64,000 nt of DNA from Leptolyngbya boryana PCC 6306 (GTDB lineage: Bacteria > Cyanobacteriota > Cyanobacteriia > Leptolyngbyales > Leptolyngbyaceae), in the NCBI RefSeq assembly GCF_000353285.1, contig NZ_KB731324.1, forward strand, positions 2,870,577 through 2,934,576, in the 5' to 3' direction. Positions 43,897 through 57,787 of this stretch are shown here, one piece after another. Below the pieces are notes generated by a model. The model saw nothing but the letters and a program-made list of their open reading frames with translations. It ran no database searches and was not told where the DNA came from. The stretch's first letter is position 1. Every line of letters starts with the position of its first letter. Position numbers and translations under genes: made by a program.

Positions 43897-44424
43897 ATGG
43901 CTGAACTCTTAGATATTATTGAATTGGGTCATCCGATCCTGAGGCAGAAAGCCCAAGACATCGACAATATTCAAGACGATCGCATTCAAACGCTCATTGA
44001 TAACTTACTCGTCACGGTTAAACATGCAAATGGGGTTGGCATTGCTGCGCCTCAAGTTGCGGAGTCTTATCAACTCATGATCATCGCCTCGCGCCCAAAT
44101 TTGCGATATCCGACTGCGCCATCGATGGAGCCGACCCCAATCATTAACCCGCGCATTCTCTCACATTCGACTGAGATGGTGAAAGGGTGGGAAGGATGTT
44201 TGAGTGTTCCAGGGATTCGAGGCAATGTTCCGAGATATCAAGCGATCGAGATCGAATTTCTCGATCGCTTTGGCAAGACTCAAAAAATGGAGATGACCGA
44301 TTTCGTTGCCCGGATTTTTCAACATGAATTCGATCACTTTAATGGGACTGTGTTTGTCGATCGCGTTGAAAGCACGGCAGATCTGATCACGGAGAAAGAA
44401 TATCAGAAGCTCTTAACGAAATAA
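43897..44424 (+). CDS. def: Peptide deformylase
   Basis: A 175-residue metalloenzyme removing the formyl group from nascent proteins. The three motifs are present: GVGIAAPQ (46-53), EGCLS (99-103) and HEFDH (143-147), giving the Cys-His-His metal site and catalytic Glu. I chose the ATG at 43897 with AGGAAGGA upstream. A GTG at 43837 would add 20 residues that fall in the repeat-derived sequence and do not belong to the family. The 3' end overlaps the convergent TauE-like gene by 12 bases. Confidence 0.96.
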   Translation: MAELLDIIELGHPILRQKAQDIDNIQDDRIQTLIDNLLVTVKHANGVGIAAPQVAESYQLMIIASRPNLRYPTAPSMEPTPIINPRILSHSTEMVKGWEGCLSVPGIRGNVPRYQAIEIEFLDRFGKTQKMEMTDFVARIFQHEFDHFNGTVFVDRVESTADLITEKEYQKLLTK

Positions 44425-44784
44425 GAGATACCGAAATCCGATCGCGAGGAGAAACACTCCGTACAACTTTTTCATGGTTTCTCCACTAATAAAAGGCTGA
44501 TTGGCAAACAAAGCCCCAAAGTAATTGCCAATGACTAAGCCAACTGCAATCAAAATTGAATATTTAATATTAACGTTGCCCTTTTGGTAATAGACATAAG
44601 CCGCTAGAATCCCGATCGGTAAAATTTGTGCAGCAACGGATGTCCCGGTTGCGAATTTCTGCTCCATTCCCATCAGTAGAACCATCGCCGGAACCATAAT
44701 TGCCCCGCCTCCGATTCCGAACATTCCGCCAGCAACTCCCGCAGCTAAGCCAATCAGCAAAAGCTGAACCCATACGATCGACAT
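44413..44784 (-). CDS. TauE/SafE (TSUP) family protein, half-size
   Basis: About 123 residues with four membrane segments, opening LLLIGLAAGVAGGMFGIGGGAIMVPAMVLLMG, the glycine-rich start typical of the sulfite exporter TauE/SafE family. Full-length members are about 250 residues with two such halves; this one has only the first. Half-size TSUP proteins that dimerise occur in many bacteria, so it may be functional. The ATG at 44784 was chosen because the preceding 16 codons are not hydrophobic. Transports sulfite-like or organic anions, if active. Confidence 0.82.
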   Translation of the reverse strand: MSIVWVQLLLIGLAAGVAGGMFGIGGGAIMVPAMVLLMGMEQKFATGTSVAAQILPIGILAAYVYYQKGNVNIKYSILIAVGLVIGNYFGALFANQPFISGETMKKLYGVFLLAIGFRYLLFR

Positions 44785-44852
44785 AATCTGAAGTCCTCGA
44801 TAACCTGTCTGGATAGTACAGGATACGCTCATCTGATTTGTTCAAATCTGTC

Positions 44853-45353
44853 TTACGGCTTACATTCACCATCCAAAAGGCGATACATCACATAAGCATC
44901 AACATATCCAAGTGTTTTGTGATTGAAGGCTTTTGGGAGTGTTCCAACGATCGAGAATCCGAGCTTTTGCCAAAGTGCGATCGCGGCGTGATTCGTACTC
45001 ACCACAAAATTGAACTGTATCGCCAAGTAGCCCAAATTCTTAGCTTCTTGCAGACAATGTAATCCCATGGCTCGACCAATTCCTCGACCATGACAAGTTG
45101 GATCGACCATGAAGCTAGCATTTGCAACATGAGAACCGCGATCGCGTTGATTTGCAACGAGCTTGTACATTCCGATAATTTGACCCTCTTCTTCTGCAAC
45201 GTAAGAGAGGACTCCTGCTCCAAACCAGTATAAAAACGCATCGTCACGACTTGTATTTGAGTCAAAAACGTATGTATCTCCTGGCTCAATAACTACTTTG
45301 AAGATGTTCCAAATCGAGTGAAAATCGGACTTGATCGCGCGACGAATTAGCAT
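44853..45353 (-). CDS. GNAT family N-acetyltransferase
   Basis: A 166-residue acetyltransferase starting MLIRRAIKSDFHSIWNIFKVVIEPGDTYVFD. The acetyl-CoA loop is visible in ASFMVDPTCHGRGIGRAMGLHCLQEAKNLGY, followed by FNFVVSTNHAAIALWQKLGFSIVGTLPKAF. This pattern is close to phosphinothricin/L-amino-acid acetyltransferase-like GNATs. Acceptor unknown. It lies between argS and the TauE-like gene on the same strand, with gaps of about 65 bases on each side. Confidence 0.88.
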   Translation of the reverse strand: MLIRRAIKSDFHSIWNIFKVVIEPGDTYVFDSNTSRDDAFLYWFGAGVLSYVAEEEGQIIGMYKLVANQRDRGSHVANASFMVDPTCHGRGIGRAMGLHCLQEAKNLGYLAIQFNFVVSTNHAAIALWQKLGFSIVGTLPKAFNHKTLGYVDAYVMYRLLDGECKP

Positions 45354-45418
45354 CACAAAAACTGTATTGCCCTTAAATGAACCGAAGATCAGCTATCGTC
45401 GATAGCTGATCTGTATTG

Positions 45419-47185
45419 TTACATTCGCTCTAAAACTTGAATTCCTAACAGCGATAACCCAAGCTTCAACGTTCTCGCTGTCAAATCACAAAGCACCAAT
45501 CGAGAAGTCCGTGCGGGTTCTGGTGCATTCAGAACTGGAACCCCTTGTTCGCGATCGTAGAACACATTAAACTTCTGACTCAGTTGGAACAGATAATCAC
45601 ACAATCGATTCGGAAATAGATCTTGCTCGACTTCGGATAAAGCAGTACTAAACTGAAGTAAATGCTTAGCGAGAGCTAATTCAGTTTCATGCTCTAGCAC
45701 CATTTGTACATCAGAACCAAGTTGAGTGAAATCAATGTCCCCTTTCCGGCTAATGCCTTGAATTCGAGCATAGGCATACAACATATACGGTGCAGTATTG
45801 CCCTTGAGATCCAGCATCTTGTCGTAACTGAAGATATAGTTACTCGTGCGATTTTGGCTCAAGTCAGCATACTTGACCGCACTCAGCCCCACAGTTTTAG
45901 CAACTTGATCAATAAAGTTCTCAGATTCTTGGCGTTCTTCAGCCACAAGCCGAGCTTCGATATCAGCACGCGCTCGTTCAACTGCCTCATCCAGTAAATC
46001 TCTCAACCGAACTGTATCACCCGATCGCGTTTTCAGTTTCTTGCCATCTTCGCCTTGGACTAATCCAAATGGAACATGCACAATCTCAACGGATTCAGGA
46101 ATCCAACCCGCTCGACGTGCGACCTGAAAAACTTGAGCAAAATGATTCGCTTGACCTGCATCTGTCACGTAAATTAAGCGATCGCTCTGATCCTGCTGCA
46201 CTCGATATCGAATAGCTGCTAAATCCGTTGTTGCATAGTTATAACCCCCATCTGACTTTTGAATAATCAGAGGTAATGGATTGCCTTCACGATTCGTAAA
46301 CCCTTCTAGGAACACACACTTTGCACCTTGATCTTCAACCAGCAAACCCAACTGATCTAAATCTTCGACAACCTGCCCTAACCGCGAATTGTAAAAAGAC
46401 TCTCCCCGCTCAGTCAGTTGAATATCCAGCAAATCATAGATGACTTGAAACTCTCGACGAGACTGATCACACAACAATCTCCAAGCTCTCAACGTATCTT
46501 CTGCACCGGATTGTAATCTCACCACTTCTTGACGCGATCGCTCTTGAAACTCAGAATCTTCATCAAATCGCTGTTTTGCTTTCTTGTAAAACGCAACCAA
46601 ATCACCTAAATCTAAAGCATCCGCCGTGGTCAAAGCTTCCGGCGCAACCTCTCTTAAATAAGTGATCAACATGCCAAATTGTGTTCCCCAATCGCCCACA
46701 TGATTGAGCCGCAAGACATCATGACCTTGAAATTCTAAAATTCGTGCGATCGAATCTCCAATAATCGTCGAGCGTAAATGTCCGACGTGCATCTCTTTCG
46801 CAATATTCGGACTCGAAAAATCGACAACAACTTTTTTCGGCTCTTTCACCGCAGCAATGCCCAAGCGTGAATCCCCTGCCATTGCCGTTAATTGCGTTTG
46901 AAGGTAAGCAGGTTTCAGCGTCAAGTTGATGAATCCCGGACCTGCAATCTCAGGCGGTTCACAAAGGTCATCAATCTGCAACTGCTGAGAAATTTCTTGC
47001 GCGATCGCTCTCGGCGCTTTCCCTAAGCGCTTTGCCAATGACATCGCCACATTCGCTTGATAATCCCCAAACTTTGGATTACTCGTCGGAACCAGCATCG
47101 GATCAGTCCCAGCCAAATCAGCTCCAAACGCTGATACCAACGCGGCTTCCAAGCGATTTTTTAATTCAGCGATCGTCGCATTCAT
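45419..47185 (-). CDS. argS: Arginyl-tRNA synthetase
   Basis: A 588-residue class I aminoacyl-tRNA synthetase. N-terminal additional domain with [30 protein letters not shown]-type motif in [21 protein letters not shown]; a KMSKS-like loop at [21 protein letters not shown]; and the ArgRS C-terminal DALR domain (ANVAMS...[32 protein letters not shown] region) ending [10 protein letters not shown]. Charges tRNA-Arg in the cytoplasm. Normal length. Confidence 0.97.
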   Translation of the reverse strand: MNATIAELKNRLEAALVSAFGADLAGTDPMLVPTSNPKFGDYQANVAMSLAKRLGKAPRAIAQEISQQLQIDDLCEPPEIAGPGFINLTLKPAYLQTQLTAMAGDSRLGIAAVKEPKKVVVDFSSPNIAKEMHVGHLRSTIIGDSIARILEFQGHDVLRLNHVGDWGTQFGMLITYLREVAPEALTTADALDLGDLVAFYKKAKQRFDEDSEFQERSRQEVVRLQSGAEDTLRAWRLLCDQSRREFQVIYDLLDIQLTERGESFYNSRLGQVVEDLDQLGLLVEDQGAKCVFLEGFTNREGNPLPLIIQKSDGGYNYATTDLAAIRYRVQQDQSDRLIYVTDAGQANHFAQVFQVARRAGWIPESVEIVHVPFGLVQGEDGKKLKTRSGDTVRLRDLLDEAVERARADIEARLVAEERQESENFIDQVAKTVGLSAVKYADLSQNRTSNYIFSYDKMLDLKGNTAPYMLYAYARIQGISRKGDIDFTQLGSDVQMVLEHETELALAKHLLQFSTALSEVEQDLFPNRLCDYLFQLSQKFNVFYDREQGVPVLNAPEPARTSRLVLCDLTARTLKLGLSLLGIQVLERM

Positions 47186-47467
47186 ATAAATTCCTAGTCC
47201 GAAAATAGCGCAAACCTATCCTAGGATACAGACTCTACTCATTTAAAAGCGATGAATCTTCAAGAAAATGCTCTAAGTGAAAATCGAGAGAAATCATCTA
47301 AAAAATATATCTGTAGACAGAAGATGGAATACTTTCAAAATGATCCTCAGGAATCGGCTTTTTCGACCTCTGAATATTTCTTGGTTCTGTAATGCTACTA
47401 ACAATTTCTTGGATTTTTATCTGGTTGTATACAGTATGTAATCTTCATCACCCTGACAAATCATCTT

Positions 47468-48910
47468 ATGACAGAGGCAAATGCAGAACTCGCCGCTTTG
47501 GATGTTCCAGAAGAAGAGTTAGTTAATCGATCGCAATTACTTTACGGTCTGACGGATAGGCCTCCCGTTGTGGAAGCAATCTTTGTCGCGTTTCAGCATG
47601 TTCTTGCTGCTTTTGTTGGGATTATCACCCCCCCAATCATCATTTGCAGTAGCTTAGGATTAGATGCTGCAAATACTAGCTATCTCATTAGCATGTCGCT
47701 GTTTGCTTCCGGGCTTTGTACCTTCATTCAGTGCAAGAAGATAGGACCAGTTGGTTCAGGACTCTTGAGCTTGCAGGGAACGAGTTTTGCATTCCTTGGA
47801 CCCATTTTAGGAGTAGGGTCGATCGCATTACAAGGTGGAAAAACCCCAGAACAGGCACTCGCTCTAATTTTTGGAGTTTGCTTCTTTGGCTCTTTTGTCG
47901 AAATCATTCTGAGCCGATTTTTGCACCTAATGAACAAGATCATTACCCCCGTCGTATCTGGAACGGTTGTCATGATCATTGGGTTAGGTTTAATCAAGAC
48001 TGGAGTAACCAGTTTGGCAGGAGGAGCCGCAGCACTGGCTAAAAATGACGGTTCATTTGGCAGTTGGCAGAATCTCGCTTTAGGCGGCACTGTATTGTTG
48101 ATTGTAGTGCTGCTTACCCTGTCTAAAAATCGCTTCTTACGAATGGGTGCGATCGCAATCGGACTAGCTGTCGGCTATATCGCTTCGCTATTTATGGGAA
48201 TTGTGAATTTCAGCGGGCTTAGTGCGCTTCCACTCTTTAGCCTGCCGATTCCTTTTCGATATGGAATGAGCTTCGATTGGGGAGCTTTTTTGCCGTTTAT
48301 TTTGCTCTATGTCCTCACTGCTATCGAAACAGTCGGCGACTTGACTGCGACTTCTGCAGTTTCAGGGGAACCCGTGAAAGGATCGCTCTACATTCGTCGC
48401 ATCAAAGGTGGTGTTTTGGGAGATGGAGTCAACTCTCTAATCGCTGCGGTGCTCAACACGTTCCCCAACACAACCTTCAGCCAAAACAATGGCGTAATCC
48501 AAATGACTGGCGTTGGCAGCCGCTATGTTGGCTTTTATGTTGCCGCAATTTTCTCGCTTCTTGGATTAGTGCCGATTGTAGGAGGTGTATTCCAAGCAAT
48601 TCCTCAACCTGTTTTAGGGGGTGCGACTTTAGTGATGTTTGGCTCGATCGCAGTTGCAGGATTGAATATTGTGACTTCGGTAGAACTTGATCGACGCTCA
48701 ATGATTATTGTTGCAGTTTCTTTAGGGCTAGGACTAGGCGTTGTCTTCATGCCGCAAATCTTTGCGAATAAACCTCCTTTGTTTAGCAACTTGTTCGGCT
48801 CTGCTATTTCGACCGGAGGCTTGACAGCAATCCTTCTCAGCGCGTTGCTCCCGCGTGAACTCCCCTCCTCAACTTCTAGCAAAGCTGAAAGACTTGCGGA
48901 AGTTGAATAA
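47468..48910 (+). CDS. NCS2-family uracil/xanthine permease
   Basis: A 480-residue protein with about 14 membrane segments. NCS2 features: LYGLTDRPPVVEAIFVAFQHVLAAFVGIITPP near the N-terminus, the QGTSFAFLGPI segment, and ETVGDLTATSAVSGEPV with LLNTFPNTTFSQNNGVIQMTGV-type substrate region (here VLNTFPNTTFSQNNG). These match nucleobase:cation symporters for uracil, xanthine or uric acid. It is a lone gene. The 282 bases upstream hold no clear promoter motif that I can name. Confidence 0.9.
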   Translation: MTEANAELAALDVPEEELVNRSQLLYGLTDRPPVVEAIFVAFQHVLAAFVGIITPPIIICSSLGLDAANTSYLISMSLFASGLCTFIQCKKIGPVGSGLLSLQGTSFAFLGPILGVGSIALQGGKTPEQALALIFGVCFFGSFVEIILSRFLHLMNKIITPVVSGTVVMIIGLGLIKTGVTSLAGGAAALAKNDGSFGSWQNLALGGTVLLIVVLLTLSKNRFLRMGAIAIGLAVGYIASLFMGIVNFSGLSALPLFSLPIPFRYGMSFDWGAFLPFILLYVLTAIETVGDLTATSAVSGEPVKGSLYIRRIKGGVLGDGVNSLIAAVLNTFPNTTFSQNNGVIQMTGVGSRYVGFYVAAIFSLLGLVPIVGGVFQAIPQPVLGGATLVMFGSIAVAGLNIVTSVELDRRSMIIVAVSLGLGLGVVFMPQIFANKPPLFSNLFGSAISTGGLTAILLSALLPRELPSSTSSKAERLAEVE

Positions 48911-49056
48911 TTGAGCCGAATTCATCGCGAACATCAGAATCCATTGGTTTTTCCAAGGCTTGCCCCTGCAAAATTGCGAAGTTGCTCATCCGAAAAATCG
49001 GGAACGCTATAGAAGCAATTGATATGTGTTCACTTACCACTTAAGGGGCAAGCCTG

Positions 49057-49842
49057 ATGTCACTGACCCTCAAAATTGACACCAATACAGTTCTAAAGAG
49101 AAAACCGATTCAGTCAGCTGAACTGCCTGAAGAGCAAAAACACGCAGTTCAAGCAGGCAGGGTATTTAAGATTGATTCTTATACGATCGAACGAGACCAC
49201 GTTCGCTGTTTTCTCAGCGAAGAAACGATTAAAGACACAAATGTTTGGTACGCCTTCGGGAAACACGTCAAAATTTTCCGCGAGTCACAAGTCTATCCCC
49301 GTACTCTTCCAGCCACAATCAAGCTCAATATTCCTTATAAATCTCAGCGCGACAATGTTCTCAATCCTGATGGCGCGTGCAATGTCACTTCGATCGCAAT
49401 GTGTCTCCGCTATCTCGGTGCAACTCCCCGACGCTCTGATGTTCAATTTGAAGACGAACTCTATAACTACGCCATTCAGAAAGGCTACAGCCGCCATAGC
49501 CCCTACGATCTTGCCAAAATTGTTCAGGACTACGGCTTCCGTGACGATTTCAGAACTAATGCCACGATCGAACAAGTCCGCGCTTGGCTCGCTGATGGCA
49601 ACCCGATTGTTATCCACGGCTATTTCACCGATTTCGGTCACATTGTTGCGGTTGCAGGCTACGACGAGCGCGGCTTTTTTGTCCACGATCCCTATGGAGA
49701 ATGGTTCTGGTGGGGCTACGATCTAAATGAGCCTGGCAGAAACAATCGCAAAGGCGAATATATCCATTACTCCTACACTATGATCGAGCGGCTCTGCATT
49801 CCAGATGGTCATTTCTGGGTTCATTTCATTTCTAAGCCTTAA
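49057..49842 (+). CDS. C39-like cysteine peptidase family protein
   Basis: A 261-residue protein. The first 90 residues are a small, possibly SH3-like domain (VFKIDSYTIERDHVRCFL). The rest is a papain-like peptidase_C39_2 domain: KLNIPYKSQRDNVLNPDGACNVTSIAMCLRYLG with the likely nucleophile Cys, GNPIVIHGYFTDFGHIVAVAGYD with the His, and VHDPYGEW with the Asp. There is no signal peptide or membrane segment. Related proteins are bacteriocin-processing-like or cell-wall hydrolases; the substrate is unknown. The stop overlaps the convergent nadC gene by 11 bases. Confidence 0.8.
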   Translation: MSLTLKIDTNTVLKRKPIQSAELPEEQKHAVQAGRVFKIDSYTIERDHVRCFLSEETIKDTNVWYAFGKHVKIFRESQVYPRTLPATIKLNIPYKSQRDNVLNPDGACNVTSIAMCLRYLGATPRRSDVQFEDELYNYAIQKGYSRHSPYDLAKIVQDYGFRDDFRTNATIEQVRAWLADGNPIVIHGYFTDFGHIVAVAGYDERGFFVHDPYGEWFWWGYDLNEPGRNNRKGEYIHYSYTMIERLCIPDGHFWVHFISKP

Positions 49843-50689
49843 ACCGCATACTCAGATCCAACCAAGTCGATCGCGTAATCGGAGCGCTACTCGAAATGAA
49901 ATCTACTCCGGTTTCCGCGATCGATCTCAACGTTTCGAGAGTCACATTCCCAGAAGCCTCAACCCGAATTCGGTCATTCTTCCGGCGAATCATCTCTACG
50001 GCTTGACGCATCATTTCCAGAGGCATATTGTCCAGCATGATAATGTCTGCTCCATGCTCCAGTGCCTGTTCAACCATGTCCAAAGTTTCAGTTTCGACCT
50101 CGATTGTCAAAGGATAAGGAATATTGGCGCGAACTTGCGCGATCGCCGCTCCAATTCCTCCGGCTGCAACAATATGATTGTCTTTGATCATCGCTGCATC
50201 ATCTAATCCCATTCGATGATTGACCGCTCCCCCCACTCGTGTCGCATACTTCTCCAACACCCGCAATCCCGGAGTCGTCTTGCGTGTATCCGTTAATCGA
50301 GTTGGTAAATCTTCAATCTTCTCGACATATCGACGAGTCAAAGTTGCAATTCCACTCAACCGCATCGCCAAATTGAGTGCAACCCTTTCTCCAGTCAGAA
50401 GCGCATCATAAGCACCTTGAATTTCAGCGATTGTTTGCCCTTTCTGAACGGCCTCCCCCTCTTGAACGATTGGAGTGAATACAGTAGAGGCGTTAAGAAG
50501 TTGAAAAACCCGTTCAGCGATCGGCAATCCAGCAATCACTCCATTCTCTTTGGCGATCCAAACCGCTTGACGAGTTCCAGAGATGAGAGATTGAGTTGTG
50601 CGATCGCCCCGCCCAATATCTTCAAGAAGCCATTCTTGAAGCAGCTTATCTAAGATGAATTGTGATGGCAGAGTAGCAGTTCTGTTCAA
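49832..50689 (-). CDS. nadC: Nicotinate-nucleotide pyrophosphorylase
   Basis: A 285-residue enzyme that converts quinolinate and PRPP to nicotinate mononucleotide in NAD synthesis. Family motifs: LEDIGRGDRTTQSL, ALNLAMRLSGIATLTRRYV, TRKTTPGLRVLEKYAT (RKTxPG), GGAVNHRMGLDDAAMIKDNHI and ADIIMLDNMP. The start is a TTG at 50689, giving MNRTATLPSQF; no ATG fits. Six bases separate it from the upstream NYN gene, so they form an operon. Confidence 0.95.
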   Translation of the reverse strand: MNRTATLPSQFILDKLLQEWLLEDIGRGDRTTQSLISGTRQAVWIAKENGVIAGLPIAERVFQLLNASTVFTPIVQEGEAVQKGQTIAEIQGAYDALLTGERVALNLAMRLSGIATLTRRYVEKIEDLPTRLTDTRKTTPGLRVLEKYATRVGGAVNHRMGLDDAAMIKDNHIVAAGGIGAAIAQVRANIPYPLTIEVETETLDMVEQALEHGADIIMLDNMPLEMMRQAVEMIRRKNDRIRVEASGNVTLETLRSIAETGVDFISSSAPITRSTWLDLSMRFKA

Positions 50690-50695
50690 AGTGTT

Positions 50696-51553
50696 TTAAC
50701 CTTTCAGCTTGACGTATACCACTTTAACAACAGGATTATGCTCACTCGGCACTTCCTGAATTTCAAATAATCCTACATCCCTGATCAATGCACCCAACTT
50801 GCTATATTCATAGTTTCTAGAGTCAAAAGAGGGAGAGATCTTATTGATTTGTGATCCAAAGGCTCCCAAATTTGCTAATCCATCTTCTCCTGCTGCCGCC
50901 TCATAAGCACGTTGCAATAGATTGATTAACTTTTTATCTTGTTGAAGTTTAGCAGTGCGCGAAGAAGGATTTTCTTTCTCTAAGTCCGCAGCCTTCTTGA
51001 AATGTTCATTTTTGCTTGATTGAACCTGCCCATTTTTGGATTCAGCGATCGCTTCCGAAACTTCATGCCCTACTAAAATCTCGGTGTAAGTGAACTTATC
51101 ACAGGCTTTCTGAAATGGTATTGGAGTTTGTTTCCGTCCAAACCCATAGACAAACAATCCTGATTCCCTCAACCTGCAAGCCAATCTTGTAAAGTCACTG
51201 TCGCTTGACACCAAACAGAAACCATCAAAATGGCCTGTATACAGCAAATCCATCGCATCAATAATTAGTGCGCTGTCCGTTGCATTCTTTCCCGACGTGT
51301 AGCTGTACTGTTGAATCGGTTGGATTGCGTATATGTGCAGCTTTTCTTTCCAACCTCCAAGATTTGGCTTTGTCCAGTCGCCATAAATTCTTTTGACATT
51401 TGCAGTGCCGTATTTAGCAATTTCTTCCATCAAAGGCTCGATTAAACTTGCCGTTGCGTTATCAGCATCAATTAAAACGGCTAAGCGATCGTCTCTAAGT
51501 TTTCTCTCACCCACAAATGTTCTCTCCACAGTGCTTAAGATGAGAATTCCCAT
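50696..51553 (-). CDS. NYN-domain protein with OST-HTH/LOTUS-like tail
   Basis: A 285-residue protein. The N-terminal NYN (LabA-like, PIN-fold) domain shows LAVLIDADNATASLIEPLMEEIAKYG, IYGDWT, KNATDSALIIDAMDLLY and LVSSDSDFTRLACRLRESG, with the Asp residues of an RNase active site. After a charged linker (about 180-215) the C-terminal LLQRAYEAAAGEDGLANLGAFGSQINKISPSFDSRNYEYSKLGALIRDVGLFEI is an OST-HTH/LOTUS RNA-binding domain. It probably binds and cleaves RNA. It is co-transcribed with nadC. Target unknown. Confidence 0.88.
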   Translation of the reverse strand: MGILILSTVERTFVGERKLRDDRLAVLIDADNATASLIEPLMEEIAKYGTANVKRIYGDWTKPNLGGWKEKLHIYAIQPIQQYSYTSGKNATDSALIIDAMDLLYTGHFDGFCLVSSDSDFTRLACRLRESGLFVYGFGRKQTPIPFQKACDKFTYTEILVGHEVSEAIAESKNGQVQSSKNEHFKKAADLEKENPSSRTAKLQQDKKLINLLQRAYEAAAGEDGLANLGAFGSQINKISPSFDSRNYEYSKLGALIRDVGLFEIQEVPSEHNPVVKVVYVKLKG

Positions 51554-51654
51554 TCACCCAGTCCTAAACAGCGTGGATTTCAAGAATTGATGTCGCTCAA
51601 AAGCTTTTACCGAGGTGATTTGAGAACGAACTAGACGAAACTCAAAAAAAGGAG

Positions 51655-51684
51655 TTGACACCTTCTGATTAATGGCGCTATATT
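51655..51684 (+). promoter_or_regulatory. Consensus promoter of the rRNA operon
   Basis: TTGACA at 51655-51660 and TATATT at 51679-51684 are separated by 18 bases, a near-perfect sigma-70 promoter (TATTAT at 51681 is the alternative -10). It lies about 195 bases upstream of the mature 16S 5' end. The leader between them has no gene. The rest of 51554-51876 shows no other feature I can name. Confidence 0.75.
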
Positions 51685-51876
51685 ATCAAAGCGCGGGTGA
51701 GGGAAGAGCGAGCGAAAGCGGACTCAGCTTCATCTGCGAGAAACTGAACCTATAAAACAGAATAGTTTAGAAGCCAGAGAAAGGAAAGCCTTCGTCAAGA
51801 AAATGTTCCTAACGAGTTAGGAACCGGAAAGGTAACCGGATAAATTACTGAATTGAGCTACAAGCTTACTCTATTT

Positions 51877-53364
<1,488 letters not shown>

Positions 53365-53478
53365 AAAGGAGACCTACCCTCTCACTTAGCTAAAGCTAGG
53401 ATGAGAAAGGTCAACTAGGTCGTTCGAAGCTTTCCATAAATTTCGATGTGCTTCTAAACTATCCCGGTTCAGGGATGG

Positions 53479-53552
<74 letters not shown>

Positions 53553-53566
53553 CTCCATTAAGACAA

Positions 53567-53642
53567 GGGGGTTTAGCTCAGTTGGTAGAGCGCCTGCTTT
53601 GCAAGCAGGATGTCAGCGGTTCGAGTCCGCTAACCTCCACCA
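53567..53642 (+). tRNA. tRNA-Ala (TGC)
   Basis: Acceptor GGGGGTT pairs with AACCTCC, D-arm TAGCTCAGTTGGTAGAGC, anticodon loop TTTGCAA (anticodon TGC), T-arm GGTTCGAGTCC. It is the second spacer tRNA. The sequence after the discriminator A reads CCA, so CCA is present in the DNA. Confidence 0.97.
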
Positions 53643-53840
53643 ACCGATTGATTGAATCACTCTGTTGAATTTTTGTTGAATTGAGCGATTGAGGATATGC
53701 GACAGCAACTCATCTGCGAGATGTAGAGAGCCTGCTGGATTATGTCCAGTACAAGAACCAAGAAAACTGCATAGTAATGATGTCAGGTAGAGATACACAG
53801 ACACCAATGTAAAGGACTAAAACTGATTGAAATAATTAGT

Positions 53841-56727
<2,887 letters not shown>

Positions 56728-56838
56728 GAATCAGATTGAATCTAAGCCTTGGTGTTTGAGATTTCTACATTCAAAACTGACATCAAAAACTATGCAGCCT
56801 TCTGGGTTCTGGTGAATTTGAGCCAGACTCAACGAGTT

Positions 56839-56956
56839 TCCTGGTGGTGATGGCGATGTGGACCCACACTCATCCATCCCGAACTGAGTGGTGAAACGCA
56901 TTTGCGGCGACGATAGTTGGAGGGTAGCCTCCTGTCAAAATAGCTAACCGCCAGGG
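56839..56956 (+). rRNA. 5S ribosomal RNA
   Basis: About 118 bases from TCCTGGTGG to CCGCCAGGG, whose ends pair. It contains the conserved CATCCCGAACTGAGTGGTGAAAC-type segment (56875-56897). It closes the rRNA operon. Confidence 0.95.
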
Positions 56957-56970
56957 TATCATTCAACGGA

Positions 56971-57004
56971 AAGCGTTCTAAGAGAAGTCTTAGAACGCTT
57001 TTTT
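56971..57004 (+). terminator. Strong terminator of the rRNA operon
   Basis: AAGCGTTCTAAGA at 56971-56983 pairs perfectly with its complement at 56988-57000 around a GAAG loop, followed by a run of six T. It lies 15 bases after 5S rRNA. Confidence 0.93.
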
Positions 57005-57085
57005 AGTTTATAAATTCTCTTGTGTGTTTCACGGTGCTTCTGATTTGGGAACGTTTGCCAATACTAAACTTGACAAATATTTTCT

Positions 57086-57730
57086 ATGAATAATCAACTG
57101 ATGCAATCTATTACAAAGGAGAAGCTTTTATTTGAGCCTTGGATAGGTAGTCAGTACGGGAGCGACAGTTTATTTGGAATTTCGATCTTGGTTGTTGGAG
57201 AGTCGAACTACACAGATAATCAAGATCGAGAGCTGCCTCACAATACTTTTACTCATCGATTGATTGAAGATGCGATCGATGGCTGCCAAAAACATCGTTT
57301 TTTCAAATACATTCGCCGTACTTTCATGGATGACGTTTCACCGAAAGCATTCTGGCACTCTGTTGCATATCAGGAATACATTCAAGACTGGCTTCCTTGT
57401 CCTGGAGTTAGTCCTGATGAGGAAATGTGGCAAAAGGCAAAACCTCTCTTTCAAGACGTGGTGAATGAGTTGAAACCTCAGTGCATTTTGTTTGTCAGTA
57501 AAGGAGTTTACGATCGAGCATCAAAAAATTTCTCAGATGCTACATCTTTGACAATCTGCGATGATGTCGCCTTGAGAATCTACAAGCCTTCTCATCCAAC
57601 TGTTCAGATTCATCAATCACTAGCTTCTTGGATTTACCATCCATCTTCTCGCCGAGGTGGCTTCAGAAGACCAAGACCAGTTGTTAAGGCTCTAGTTGAA
57701 GCTGCTGGAGGTAGATTGAGTAAGACTTAA
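57086..57730 (+). CDS. Unrecognised protein, possibly uracil-DNA-glycosylase-like fold
   Basis: A 214-residue soluble protein from the ATG at 57086. I do not recognise a named family. What can be seen: a strand-loop FGISILVVGESNYTDNQ near 29-45, a second strand CILFVSKGVYDRA near 133-145, and HPSSRRGGF near 188-196. The order Gly-Glu loop, buried strand and late His-Pro-Ser resembles the uracil-DNA glycosylase superfamily, but the catalytic Asp/Asn after the first strand is not clear. Codon use is A/T-richer than neighbours. It sits directly after the rRNA terminator, a place where mobile accessory genes may land. Confidence 0.6.
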   Translation: MNNQLMQSITKEKLLFEPWIGSQYGSDSLFGISILVVGESNYTDNQDRELPHNTFTHRLIEDAIDGCQKHRFFKYIRRTFMDDVSPKAFWHSVAYQEYIQDWLPCPGVSPDEEMWQKAKPLFQDVVNELKPQCILFVSKGVYDRASKNFSDATSLTICDDVALRIYKPSHPTVQIHQSLASWIYHPSSRRGGFRRPRPVVKALVEAAGGRLSKT

Positions 57731-57787
57731 AGTACGATCGCTGTCCCTCCGATATACTGGCAGATGGACGTTTCGCCTTGAATAGCT

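Noticed and set aside
47252-47392. 46-codon open frame upstream of the NCS2 permease gene
   Set aside because: It starts with ATG but has no Shine-Dalgarno and no recognisable motif, so I do not support it as a gene.
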